From contig JAIGNY010003061.1 of assembly GCA_020152595.1 (NCBI GenBank), positions 248,001 through 312,000 of the forward strand: DNA of 64,000 nt, read 5' to 3'. The translations under genes and the position numbers were made by a program. Below the pieces are notes generated by a model. The model was not told where the DNA came from, did not search any database, and was given only the letters and a program-made list of their open reading frames with translations. Below, piece after piece: positions 12,452 through 25,000 of this stretch (positions are counted from its first letter, which is position 1; each line of letters begins with the position of its first letter). The stretch comes from Chiridota heheva. Lineage: Eukaryota > Echinodermata > Holothuroidea > Apodida > Chiridotidae.

Positions 12452-12913
12452 AGATGCAATTCTTGGAAAAAACATGAAAGAAACATAATGCTTTAACATA
12501 TGTAATTTTATAATGCTGAATTGTACCAACAGTTTTGTCTCAAGATTGTAGATTATTTTTATCATTTTTTGACAATCCAGCAAATGTTTCTGGGCCTTTA
12601 CATGGATTTAAAGAAAGCAATATGAAGCAGAATAAATTACCCACAACTTATGAGTAATAAATGAACCAGTGTTCATCATGTGCTTGTCAAAACAAATCTG
12701 GTCTGACATTCTGACCAATGTTTTTCTTGATAACTTGAATCTTTAGTCTTGAGCTGATTGGCTTGAATGTTGGTTTTGTTCTTTTTGCTAACAGTTTGTT
12801 GTTGCTGGTGCAGTAATTTAGAGTGTACCATTTGATAATTTTGTACATTGTTTTTACTTTAAAATGAACCGCATGTGTGTTTAAAGTGAGTCATATTTTC
12901 CTTTCCATTTCAG

Positions 12914-13006
12914 GATTGTGCCTTGAGAAAAGAGCATTTTATCGACTCATATCAGGTCTTCATAGCAGCATCAATATTCATCTAAGTGCCAAATATTTAA
13001 TATCAG
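12914..13006 (+). CDS. ERO1: ERO1 exon with FAD-contact SGLH motif
   Basis: A 93-nt exon after a CAG acceptor (12,911-12,913), ending before GT at 13,007. It enters two bases into a codon and leaves one base, and reads [20 protein letters not shown] (first 20 residues) followed by [10 protein letters not shown]. The Ser and His of SGLH correspond to the FAD-binding S252 and H255 of human ERO1A. A damaged copy of this exon lies about 930 bases upstream (11,983). Confidence 0.93.
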
Positions 13007-16000
13007 GTACGGAAAATTACATTCAGTTTTATAAAAGTTCTTTAACACCAGATGTATCAAAGCACTCTTAATGTTTCATTATATAAACACAAATGTATGT
13101 TTTTGTAGTTAGTACTATGTGAAATGTACTGCTAGGAATAAGTATATGGAATTAGTTTCGCTGATAGCTGAGTAAAAGTAATTTTCCTCTTGGTCAAATA
13201 GAATTAAAGACACAAGTATGAAGGAAAGTACAAATTGGTTTTCCGATAAGTCGGCTTTTTGTTTGTGTGATTGTGGTTTTAAGATCTGTCAATCTATCTG
13301 AGTTACCGTATGTAACGTAATAAGGGCAATAAACAATAAGCTAAGGAAAATAAAATTGCGTCACTATTTGGGTGCCCACGTTCCTGACAGCATACAGTGT
13401 GGTATTCAAACTGTATTGTATGAATTGGTTCTATACTAGACCTACAATAACCACTACAAAATCACTGTCAGCATCAGAAGCAAAATATGCAAATGATGTA
13501 ACAAAACTTATTTCAAGTCTTCCAGTTAATTATTATGTTATCAGTTGCAAAATGTTATGGTTCTTGCCTTAAGTTGAATATGGTACTTGCCCAAGTATAT
13601 GTCTTAGATGTATTATGGAAAGCATGAAAAATTACCAAATAAGTAATGCGTTTTAGATATTGATAATAGTTTGTCATATATTAACCCGATTTTTTGAAAC
13701 ACTAGGTTTTAAAACAAAACAAAAAGCAATTCCACTTATGTACTTTTTTTGTCCTATTTTTTGAAAATGTGTTTTTAGATAAAGTACAGTGATATGTTAA
13801 TCCCACTTTTTGAAGAAGAAGAAGAACAAAAATCATTTTTCACTGATTTTATATTTTTCTCAATTTCACAAGTTTCTATACACCTAATGATGTCCCATCC
13901 TTCTTTGACAGAACATATGATGCCTGGAACCAAGGAGACATGGGGACCAAATGACAGAGAATTTCAACAAGATTTGACCCAAAACCAGCGATGGTCAAGG
14001 CCCTATTAGATTGAAAAATTTATTTTTTACTTATTTAGTAGTTCTTCGTGCAATTGTGAAGGCTAAACCTTTATTAGAGAAAGAATCATTTTATACAGGT
14101 GAGCTCTTTGTGATGCTTTTGTAGGTGTATGAGGGGTGAAAACCTCCCCATAGTAGGTGGGGGTTGATGGAGGTTCCCCTTCAAACCAAATAGTATATGT
14201 TCAAGCAGACCAATAAATGGAATTGTGTCAGTAACACATCATTTTCAGACAATTTCCATTTCCCCCCTCCCTAATCAAAATTGGACTCTATGCCTATGAT
14301 TATTGTATTGTATATTTTCTTCTCTTGGATTCAAAATGTTAAAGGGTTAGGTCAAACATATCTATGTTGGGTCAATACAAGGAACCCATTGGTGGAGAAA
14401 TTCTTTAAATATCTTATTCTGTTAATGAGATATTAACTTTAAATGTTTATTTAGTTTGTTTCCAAAATGACCTAAGTCAGAAAGTTGTGACACCACACCC
14501 CTTAGAGTCCTAGTGGGTTTCAAGTGACATATCTTCTAGGTTTCTTTTGCTAAATGACAACTATAAGAATTGTCAGGAAAGTACTAAAACAGACTCCAGT
14601 AAAGTAACTGAACCAAAATTTTAGCACTCTGTAGAGTGCATACCTCAACCCACTTGATAATTTCAACATGCCTAAAAGTTCACCCCCATCTCCAATACGA
14701 TCTATCTCAGAAATCTTAGACCCACTAAGTTTTTATCCCAAATCCCTTTTCTCACTTTTAATCAGTATTTGGCATTTGCATGATAGACACTATAGGGTTA
14801 TCTACCTTGATTGTTTTCAGTTTCATTCAGGCTAAGCATTCATTGTTTGAGTTCTATTCAGGCAAGATTCACATTCCATCCTTTTCCATTCATGCCAAAA
14901 GCAATTGTTTTCATTTTGTTTAATACCCAACCACTAGATTTGATTTCTTTTAGAGTCCAGAGAATGGATTGTTTGGAAATCTTTTCATTTTTCAGCACAT
15001 TCTATTTAAAAGTTTGAACTAGAAGTCTTGACTGATCTCATCCAAAACATCCCCACCATTTGTCCCCTGTTCCAATATGTCTAAAAGATTATAAAATGTT
15101 GCTTAAAGGTCCTGAAAATTTGCTAAGAGGTCCAGATTTTGAGCCAATGAAGTTGTTTTGTTTTTTTTTTTTGGTCTTCAGTAAAATTTGACCCTGAACA
15201 GTTTAAAGACAATTTTGTAAAATAATTTATGTCATCAGCAATTTTTCCCTTTATACGACCTCCCCCCCCCCACCTCCCATCCAAAAGGCTGGCTACACCC
15301 CTGACCAGATAGACATTTCTGACCAAATATTGGAAAAACTTGTAATAAAAAGCTACATTGTATTTCTCTGCTGAAAGTACATGTGTGAAATTAATGAAAT
15401 ACAATGAATTCTGTGTACATGAATCTAAAACTTGCAATTGACCATTATTGTTATTTTGTTTGCAGCATTAATCTTATTTCCATTCTATGGTGACTGAAAA
15501 TGTGATTTTAAATGACATGTATGCAACATTAATGTTATTTTTGGTTAGCATGCAAAGCATAATGTGAACTTATGTAATGACCATTTGACAGTTTTGCCTA
15601 AGAATTCCTCAGAAATGTTAAAGTTTTTGAGAATTCTTCAGAAAATGTTAAAGTTTCTTTAGAGTTTCTCAGAAAAAGTTATAAGTTTTTTCAGATATCC
15701 TCATGGAAGGCTGGAATTTCCTTACTAAATGTTAAAAGTTTTTTAGAGACTCTTAAGACAGGTTGAAGACTTGTTTCCTTAAAAAAGTCTACAAAACATT
15801 TGATATTTCCTTGGAAGATAATTGTATTAAAGATGATATGATTTCCCTAAAATTTTCAAAGATTCTTAAGTGTTCTCATGATACTGGAGGTTTCAAAACC
15901 CTTAAACCTCTTCAAAATATTTGTGCACCAACGGCTGTATCAGGCATGATTATATTAAACCTTTTATTGTGTTTATTTGCATAAAGTTGCTACAGTGTAT

Positions 16001-19000
16001 TGAACTGAACACTTTTTTTACTTAGTATGCTCAGTCAGGGAGTGTGACAGGATGTAACTGCATATGGACATAGAAAGGGATGCCTTATGGGATATGGATG
16101 GGGGCCATTAAGGACATAGGATAAAATATATAACATGTGGTATGCACCAAGTGCTAAATCAGGCATGATTATTTTACTCGGCCTGTTTTTTCTTACTCAA
16201 CAAGTCATTTACATATAAGGTTATTATAACTGACAGACTTTCACACATAGTGTGCTCAATCAGGGACTGATAGCTAGGACGAGACTTCTTATGGAGCTTA
16301 TGGGATGTCAAGTGGAACATGGGGTGAAATGCCATGTGGTGCAGGGTGGGATGCCACGAGTAACACAGAGTGTGATATAGGTTAGGATGCCATGTGTGAC
16401 CTAGGGTAGAAGGCTATGTGGGACACAGGGTAGGAAGCCATAGGGACATGGGATGTGATGCCATGTGGGACATAAAGTAGGATTTCATTGGGACATTGGG
16501 AGAGATACCATGTGGAACATATGGTGGGATCCATTGTGGGACTTAAGGTGGGATGCCATGTGGGACATCAGGTGGGAAGCCACTGATGTGGGGCATAAGG
16601 TGGGATGCCATGGGGGACATGGGAATGTGGGAGGGATGCCATGTGGGATGGGACATGTGGGACATGGGATGCCATGTGGGGGGACACATGGGGAGGGATG
16701 GGATAATGTGGGTATATATGGTTGGATTAATGTGGGACATATGTGGGGATGGGATCCATGTGGGACATGGGGAACATGCCAGGGTGGGATGCCATGTGGA
16801 ACATGGGATGGGATGCCATGGGATGGAACATGGGTCATTGGGTGGGATGCCATGTGGAACATGGGTGCCAGGGTGGAATGCCATGTGGGACATATGGTAG
16901 GATGCCATGTGAGACATGTGGGTTGATGGGATGCCATGTGGGGGACATGGGACTGTATGGTGGAATGCCATGTGGGACATGGGATGCCATGGTGGAATGC
17001 CATGTGGGAGATATGGTGGAATGCCATGTGGGACAAGGGATGGGATTGGATGCCATGTGGGACATGGGGTGGGATGCCATGACATGGGTCATAGGATGGG
17101 ATGCCATGGGACATGGGTCATATGGTGGATGGGATGCCATGTGGGACATGGGATGGGATGGGTCATGTGGGACATGGGGTATGGGATGGCATGTGGGACA
17201 TGGGATGCCATAGTGGAATGCCATGTGGGACATGGGATGGGATGGGTCATGGGGACAAGGGATGGGATGTCATGTGGGGGATATGGGGTGGGATGCCATG
17301 GGACATGGGATGGGATGGGATGCCATGTGGGACATGGGATGCCATGTGGGACATGGGATGCCATGGGCCATGGGATGCCATGTGGGACATGGATGCCATG
17401 TGGGACATGGGATGCCATGTGTGGGATGCCATGACATGGATGCCATGTGGGACATGGGATGCCATGTGGGACATGGGATGCCATGTGGGACATGGGATGC
17501 CATGTGGGACTTAGTGTGAGATGCCATTTTTATAATTGGCCAGGTCATATAATATGGATGTCAATTTGCATGGGCATGTGAACCATGACCGTATTTACTG
17601 TTCTAGTTATTCTATGGTGACTGGAAATTTGATCGCAAATGACTTGTATGCAACATTAATGTTATTTTCATTCTATGGAGAGTGCAAATGCAAATGACTT
17701 GTATGCAACATTAATGTTATTTCCATTATATGGAGATAGCAAATGCATAATAGCTGCATGAAGCTTTTGTTTGCTTTCTATAAAAGCAAGAAAACACAAA
17801 TAAAGAAACCTCTCCTTATGTATCCAGATTTGTTCTTTTACTTTTAATAGATTTTTTACAGCCTATGGTTTGATGTCTCAGATAATATAGGTATTTGGAT
17901 AACTGAGACATTACAGAAGCAGAAGATGTTGGATTTGAAATATCAGTCTTCAGCAGTGGCATAGGAAGGGTCCCCTCTCAGAGGGCAAAAAAAAACAATT
18001 CCTGGTTACAAGCTGAAAAATTGCACTAGTAAATTAAGTTTCCATCAAACATTGCTGCTAATTGAAACATCTTCAATTTTCTGGAAATCTCATTTAATTT
18101 TAAGAAATTTCCATCATTTTTAGGAAATTTTCTCTAACATTTACAATATTTCTTTTATTTTGCAGAAATTATTACCAACATTTTTAATAATTTTACGAAA
18201 TTTGCAACTGGGAAGGTGAAATCTCCTCAGGAGCAGTTTTTTCCTCAGGGGCAGTCCTCCCCCTTCCCCACTTTCTATGCCCCTTGCCAGTCAGCATTTG
18301 ATCCTCCCATTTAACAATGACCGTTTTTTTCTGTCTCGAGTAATGATAATTTTTGTATACTACCTTCTTAATGTTATTACTGCAAATTGTGCCTCAACTT
18401 TGAATTTTGTCTTTTTTGTCTAAAGGTATCGCTGGAGAAGATAAGGAGGTGAAAACAGGAGTTTTAAATATCATCGATCTGGCCAAAAAGTTTCCAGACC
18501 ATTTTAACGAAAGCTTGATGTTTCAAGGCAACTCAAAGGAAGCGCTTCAACTCAAGGTACTTTCTTTGTATTAATGAGTTGTATTAATATTGGTGTTAGC
18601 AGTGGATAAGGAGAATGAATTGTATTAATATTGGTGTTAGTGGATAAGGAGAATGAATTGTATTAATATTGGTGTTAGCAGTGGATAAGGAGAATGAATT
18701 GTATTAATATTGGTGTTAGTGGATAAGGAGAATGAATTGTATTAATATTGGTGTTAGCAGTGAATAAGGAGAATGAATTGTATTAATATTGGTGTTAGTG
18801 GATAGGAGAATGAATTGTATTAATTTTGGTGTTAGCAGTGGATAGGGAGAGTGAATTGTATTAATATTGGTGTTAGCAGTGGATAAGGAGAGTGAATTGT
18901 ATTAATATTGGTGTTAGCAGTGGATAAGGAGAGTGAATTGTATTAATATTGGTGTTAGCGGTGGATAAGGAGAGTGAATAGTATTAATATTGGTGTTAGC

Positions 19001-22000
19001 AGTGGATAAGGAGAATGAATTGTATTAATATTGGTGTTAGCAGTGGATAAGGAGAATGAATTGTATTAATATTGGTGTTAGCGGTGGATAAGGAGAGTGA
19101 ATTGTATTAATATTGGTGTTAGCAGTGGATAAGGAGAATGAATTGTATTAATATTGGTGTTAGCAGTGGATAGGAGAATGAATTGTATTAATATTGGTGT
19201 TAGCAGTGGATAAGGAGAATGAATTGTATTAATATTGGTGTTAGCAGTGAATAAGGAGAATGAATTGTATTAATATTGGTGTTAGCAGTGGATAGGAGAG
19301 AATTGTATTAATATTGGTGTTAGCAGTGGATAAGGAGAGTGAATTGTATTAATATTGGTGTTAGCAGTGGATAGGGAGAGTGAATTGTATTAATATTGGT
19401 GTTAGCAGTGGATAAGGAGAGTGAATTGTATTAATATTGGTGTTAGCAGTGGATAAGGAGAGTGAATTGTATTAATATTGGTGTTAGCAGTAGATAAGGA
19501 GAATGAATTGTATTAATATTGGTGTTAGCAGTGGATAAGGAGAAAAAATTGTATTAATATTGGTGTTAGCAGTGGATAAGGAGAGGGAATTGTATTAATA
19601 TTGGTGTTAGCGGTGGATAAGGAGAGTGAATTGTATTAATATTGGTGTTAGCAGTGGATAAGGAGAGTGAATTGTATTAATATTGGTGTTAGCAGTGGAT
19701 AAGGAGAATGAATTGTATTAATATTGGTGTTAGCAGTGGATAAGGAGAATGAATTGTATTAATATTGATGTTAGCAGTGAATAAGGAGAATGAATTGTAT
19801 TAATATTGGTGTTAGCAGTGGATAAGGAAAATGAATTGTATTAGTATTGGTATCAGCAGTGGAGAGAATGAATTGTATTAATATTGGTGTTAGCAGTGGA
19901 TAAGGAGAATGAATTGTATTAATATTGGTGTTAGCAGTGGATAAGGAGAATGAATTGTATTAATATTGGTGTTAGCAGTGGAATAAGGAGAATGAATTGT
20001 ATTAATATTGGTGTTAGCAGTGGATAAGGAGAATGAATTGTATTAATATTGGTGTTAGCAGTGGATAAGGAGAATGAATTGTAAATTGGTATTAAGTAGA
20101 TTATATAAACAGCTTGTGGTGCTCTCCTATATCTGCCAGGGTTCTTTCACAGTGGCTATTCTCCCCTTATATTGAGGGTTATATACTTGAAGAATGATAT
20201 CACTTATTTGTACTTAGGGGATGTGTATATGGTGAATATGTGAGTGGAAGCAGAGTTAATGAGTGAAAATTGTATGACATGATTACTGAAAAGAAAATAA
20301 CTGTGTGAAATAAAAGTGAAAAAGTTTAACCATTGTAACTACTTCCTTGGGAGAAACCTTCTAAATTGCCCCAATGGATATCCAAAATATGATATCACAA
20401 ACATTGTAAATCAATCAATTTACCACATATTCTTCAACTGTTAAATTTCTTCTTACATTTTATCTGTACTTTATTTTTCCGGTATCAAGAACCATGATTA
20501 CAGTTGCAGAATATATACCCTACATTTAGGAAATTTGTATTTCTTAAATCATCTCTAATTTCAACTTAATTTAATTTTAGGTTAATGGCATAGTTTTTAT
20601 TTCTGTTTGTGTGAATAATTTGGAGAAGTACATTTTTTTTTAAGATCTATGACAGGTAGCAACAGCTTGAGTAATAATTAGAAGAAAATATGCTATAAAC
20701 TATGAAAATGCTTATGAACTATGATATATAAACCATGAAAATAGACTATAAACCATGAAAATAGGCTATAACCCAAGAAAATCATGTTATAAACCAAGAA
20801 AATATGCTATAAACATGAAAATATATAAAATGAGCTATAAACCATGAAAATATGCTATATAAATATGCTATCAACCATAAAAGTTACAAAATGTTTCATC
20901 AGAATCAGTCAGCATTGATCATTTGACAAAATTTTGAATTTAGAAAAAGATCTTATTATAATAATATTGTATGAAACTTTGTGACATTATAAAAAAAAAA
21001 CATATCAATTATTGTTAACATTTGTTTGCAATCCTTGACATTTGTTTGCAATCCTTCACCAACATAAGTTAAATGTGATTGGTGGAATATGACCAAGAGA
21101 TTTTTGAATCTTCATCAAACCTTGAATCAGAATTTTGCAGGAGAAAACTGAAATTTAGGACAAACATTTACATGAAGATTTTAAGCTGACTTTGCTTTCT
21201 ATAACTTTTGCAAACATTGAAAATTGTTCACATTTGTTTTCTTCAGAAGTTATTCTGTTGAGAATTTAAAGCTCTTTCTGGGGTAAGGTCTCAACCTGAC
21301 AAATGTTTTCTCCATAACTCTTTTCTGTACCTTGGCTCCTTTCTTCCAGGGATCCTATGCCACAACAACATTTGTTAATGAAATAGAGAGTGATATTACC
21401 CTGAAGGTAAAATCCTAATAGATCTCATCATCAACCAAGTTTATCCATTTTCAATTTTATTCATTTTAGATGTTTCTCATCTTGCAATATGTCTTAAATT
21501 TACCACTTTTTAAATTTATTTATTAATTTTTTTTTGTTGAAACATTGGAATCTGCCTCAGAAGATTTTAGGAATAGCTCCATGCTATCTGCATCAATTAC
21601 CTCTTGACCATGTATATTTAATGATCCTATTTTTTTATCATTGATTTTGACTTGATTATCTTTATTTTAATTAAGACATTTTGTTGTTTATTTACCTTCT
21701 TTCTAGTGCTGTCATGACATATCGATTATCGCGATATCACGATATCTCTTTTCCCACGACATGAAATATGCCTTCGTGACATATTCGTGATACCAAAAAC
21801 TAATACTCAACTAAGAAAGTTTCGCTCAACTAGGCTAGGCTACTTTATACGTTACAATTCTGACATTACTGTATTAAATCTAAAAGTCAAGTTTAGGCCA
21901 TTAAAAACATGCAAAGATATTGTGAAACAAAACTACTTAAAAATTGTGCAAAAATATCGTGAAACAAAAAAACCTACTTAAAAATTGTGCTTCTTCACCC

Positions 22001-25000
22001 TACACTGGCATGCACCGATGTAAGTTGGCAAAAAGAACAACAAATTGGCCCAGAACATGCCTCTCAAGCTCTCACTTCAATGATTCATGAATTACCAAAC
22101 ACGTGCATGATGATGTACGTAATAGTCACACGATCATGTTGTTTGCTAGATCTGCAAACAATTTTTTCTTGCATTCATTATTAAAAAGTAACGTTAGTGA
22201 TTTTAACAATTTGTGTGGTTAGTCAGTTTTCTTTAAAAGTATCACAATTTACCAATATATCGCGATATTTTTCTCCACGATAATTGATACCTTATAGAGC
22301 CATGTCATGACAGCACTACTTTTTTCACACAGAATTATAAGTATATTTGGAAAAGCAGTATAGTGACCATTTAATTCATGTACAAATTGTATGCGGAAGC
22401 AGGCATGTTCTGCTCCCCATGAAGATCATTTTCACCAAAACCATCTTAGCATGTTTTGATATTCGAAAATAATGTGCTCTGGTTTTGTGTTACTAGCAAG
22501 AAGTGTATTTTTGCAGTGTTATCACTGGTTCAAATAGTTTAGAATAGTAACACTGTTGTGGTACTCATGTTGTAAATAATTTGGAATTGGTTCCCTCTCT
22601 CTCATGTGAGGACCCCCCCCCAGAGAACAACACCCCCCCCCCCCCCCCTTCCCCTTTTTCTGACTTATTTAAGATAGATTCTGTTATCTGCACAAGTACT
22701 CACACTAAATGTGTGTGAAATGGGAATATCTGGAAATATTATTGTTTATATGAAGGGTAAAAAAGTCTTGAGTGTACTTGTTGCATTGTTCTAAAGAAAT
22801 TAGTGGAATTGTACAGTTTGTACAAATATTTGTTCATGTCACCCCCAAACAATAACCTTCTACAGTATATGCTTATCAGCAAATGATTGGAAACATTGAT
22901 GTTGTACATTAAGTGAAGGAATGCAAGTGGCTTTTTGACATGTTTCAATCTGTTTGGAGTAAAATTATGAAGCCCAATTATAAATGTTGTCAGTCAGTTC
23001 TAAAGCTGAAGGGTGTGTATTGACTGTATTGTCCTTTCTTGTGGGCATAATGGTAAAATCCTAGTATAGCGGTAAATTTCTATATAAGGATTTTTGCTTT
23101 TTCTTTTTGTAATTTTGGTTTTGTTTAGTTGTATTTATGTATTTTAACAATTTTGTTTTTAGATTTGGGTCTTTTAAGTAGAAACTAAGCTAAAATTGTT
23201 TAAAAAAAGAGGAATAATTCTTACGTTTTGGCTTTCCAATCGAAACTTTTACTCGTCAGTGTATATACTACTGTTGTACTGACGAGTGGAGTCTGCAAGC
23301 CGTTTTGCCGGTTAACTGAAATTTTAAAAAAACGTGCGTATAACTCATATCTCATAGGTTTTAGTATTAGGTTTTAGGATTAGGTTTAGGATTAGGTTTT
23401 AGGAATTAGGTTTTGGTATTAGGTTTTGGGATTAGGATTAGGTTTTAGGATTAGGATTAAGGATTAGGTTTTAGGATTAGGGTTTAGGATTAAGATTAGG
23501 TTTTAGTATTAGGTTTTAGGATTAGGTTTTAAGATTAGAGTTTAGGATTAGGGTTTAGGATTAGGGTTTAGGATTAGGATTTAGATTAGGGTTTAAGATT
23601 AGGTTTTAGGATTAGGTTTTAGAATTAGGTTTTAGGATTAGGATTTAAGATTAGGGTTTAGGATTAGGTTTTAGGATTTTGACATTGTTAAAATTTCTCT
23701 GCACTGTTATTCAGCTTTATTTCTTTGTTTTCTTCAAAATGGCTGACAAGAATGCAAAGTTTGTGAACTCGTGATTTATTATCCTTTTTTAACGAAATTT
23801 GCCAAAAAAATTCCCCCAAATTTTATCAGATTTAAATAAAAACCCGTTTTTTGCCTCAAAATTCCTAGATTGTTAACTAAAATTGATATTTTAAGATTTG
23901 TCAAATTTTCCTTTGTAAATTCTAAAAGTTTGAAGAAAATCAGTCACCTATAAGTATTAAAAATGTTGAAATTAATTCCTATATAGTGATTTACTGCTAT
24001 ACTAGGATTGTTCTGGCATAATGGGCAACAGTCTTTCAAAGCAGCACTGTTTATGCTCTAATCTAATTATAAAATAGTTGCAATACTTGCTCAACTAAAC
24101 TCAAAAATTGCTGAGAAAAATGCTTTTTGTTTTGGACACTTGAGTCCACTTCTTGACATGACTGGAGTTCAATTGATAGAATTTTGTGTTTTCTTTCAGT
24201 TATAGGGCTTTGTTATTCTTTGTACCGTATGATTTGGGTAACAACTTCTCTGTCTTTATTGACCTAAGGATTTGACTTGTTGTGATGCAATACAACTTAA
24301 ACCATAGTGCTAGCTTTAATGAAATGCAGATGCAAACATCAAAATTGAATAGAACTCACACCTTGAATGCTTAGTGCAGCTATATGAGCTGTTAAGGGTA
24401 TTTGCTTCAGGGATGCTTTTCTTATAACATGCTTTTTTTTTTTTTTTCATTTTCTTTTAAACTTCTTTATCGTTTATTATTTATTTACTACATCAAATGT
24501 GGAGTCAAATTTTCCTTCTCTAAATGGTTTGAACCAAAATTCTGTAATACAATACTCAAATAATTTAAGAAACTTAAATCTGTAATGTGAACACTAGTCT
24601 GATCTGTTATTTCTACACAAATCTATTATGCACTTGTCAATTGTGTGACTCACCCCTACACCCCAGACAAGTAAAGTGGGTTGACAAAACATGTACATTG
24701 ATGCACCCCTCAGTCACTTAAATGACTGAAATTTTTTGTGAAATGACTTACCCCAAATGAATCGCATCTGTACAAAGTCAATGGGTCTTAAGTAAATTGT
24801 CTCACCCCAGAGTCACTCTGGTGACAGACAATTTGGTATAATGATGCACATGTGAGTCACTATTTGATATGTCAGTGACTCACCTTTGACTGACATTGAC
24901 AGGGTAGTATGGGTGAGTCATACAACTGACAAGTGCATACAACAAACCTGAATGAAAGAAAAGATGTGACTTGCTCCTCATTTTTTGCCCTCTTATTGTC

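Larger units (their letters stand above)
11565..12960 (+). repeat. tandem segmental duplication containing an ERO1 exon
   Basis: About 450 bases at 11,565-12,031 recur at 12,500-12,960. Shared blocks include GACAATCCAGCAAA, TTCTGGGCC...CATGGATT.AAAGAAAGCA, TCTGACATTCTGACCAATG, the intron pyrimidine tract and the start of the exon. A further weak copy of the unit's left edge starts near 12,035. The downstream copy keeps the working exon. The interval between copies is AT-rich apart from the G-rich block at 12,419-12,451. Confidence 0.8.
15480..17760 (+). repeat. repeated blocks flanking the 1.2-kb minisatellite
   Basis: TGTATGCAACATTAATGTTATTT occurs at about 15,520, 17,647 and 17,702, each with ATTCTATGGTGACTG or a relative before it. 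A second pair, CAGGCATGATTAT with AGTATGCTCAGTCAGGGA, is at 15,940-16,040 and 16,160-16,265. These are tandem duplications around the array. Confidence 0.6.

Noticed and set aside
16465-17548. Cluster of long open frames on both strands
   Set aside because: All derive from one 19-20-bp unit lacking stops; no protein family, no splice or start context.
23345-23680. True telomere or chromosome-fusion scar
   Set aside because: Units are irregular, not TTAGGG, and lie within an element with its own inverted ends and target duplication.
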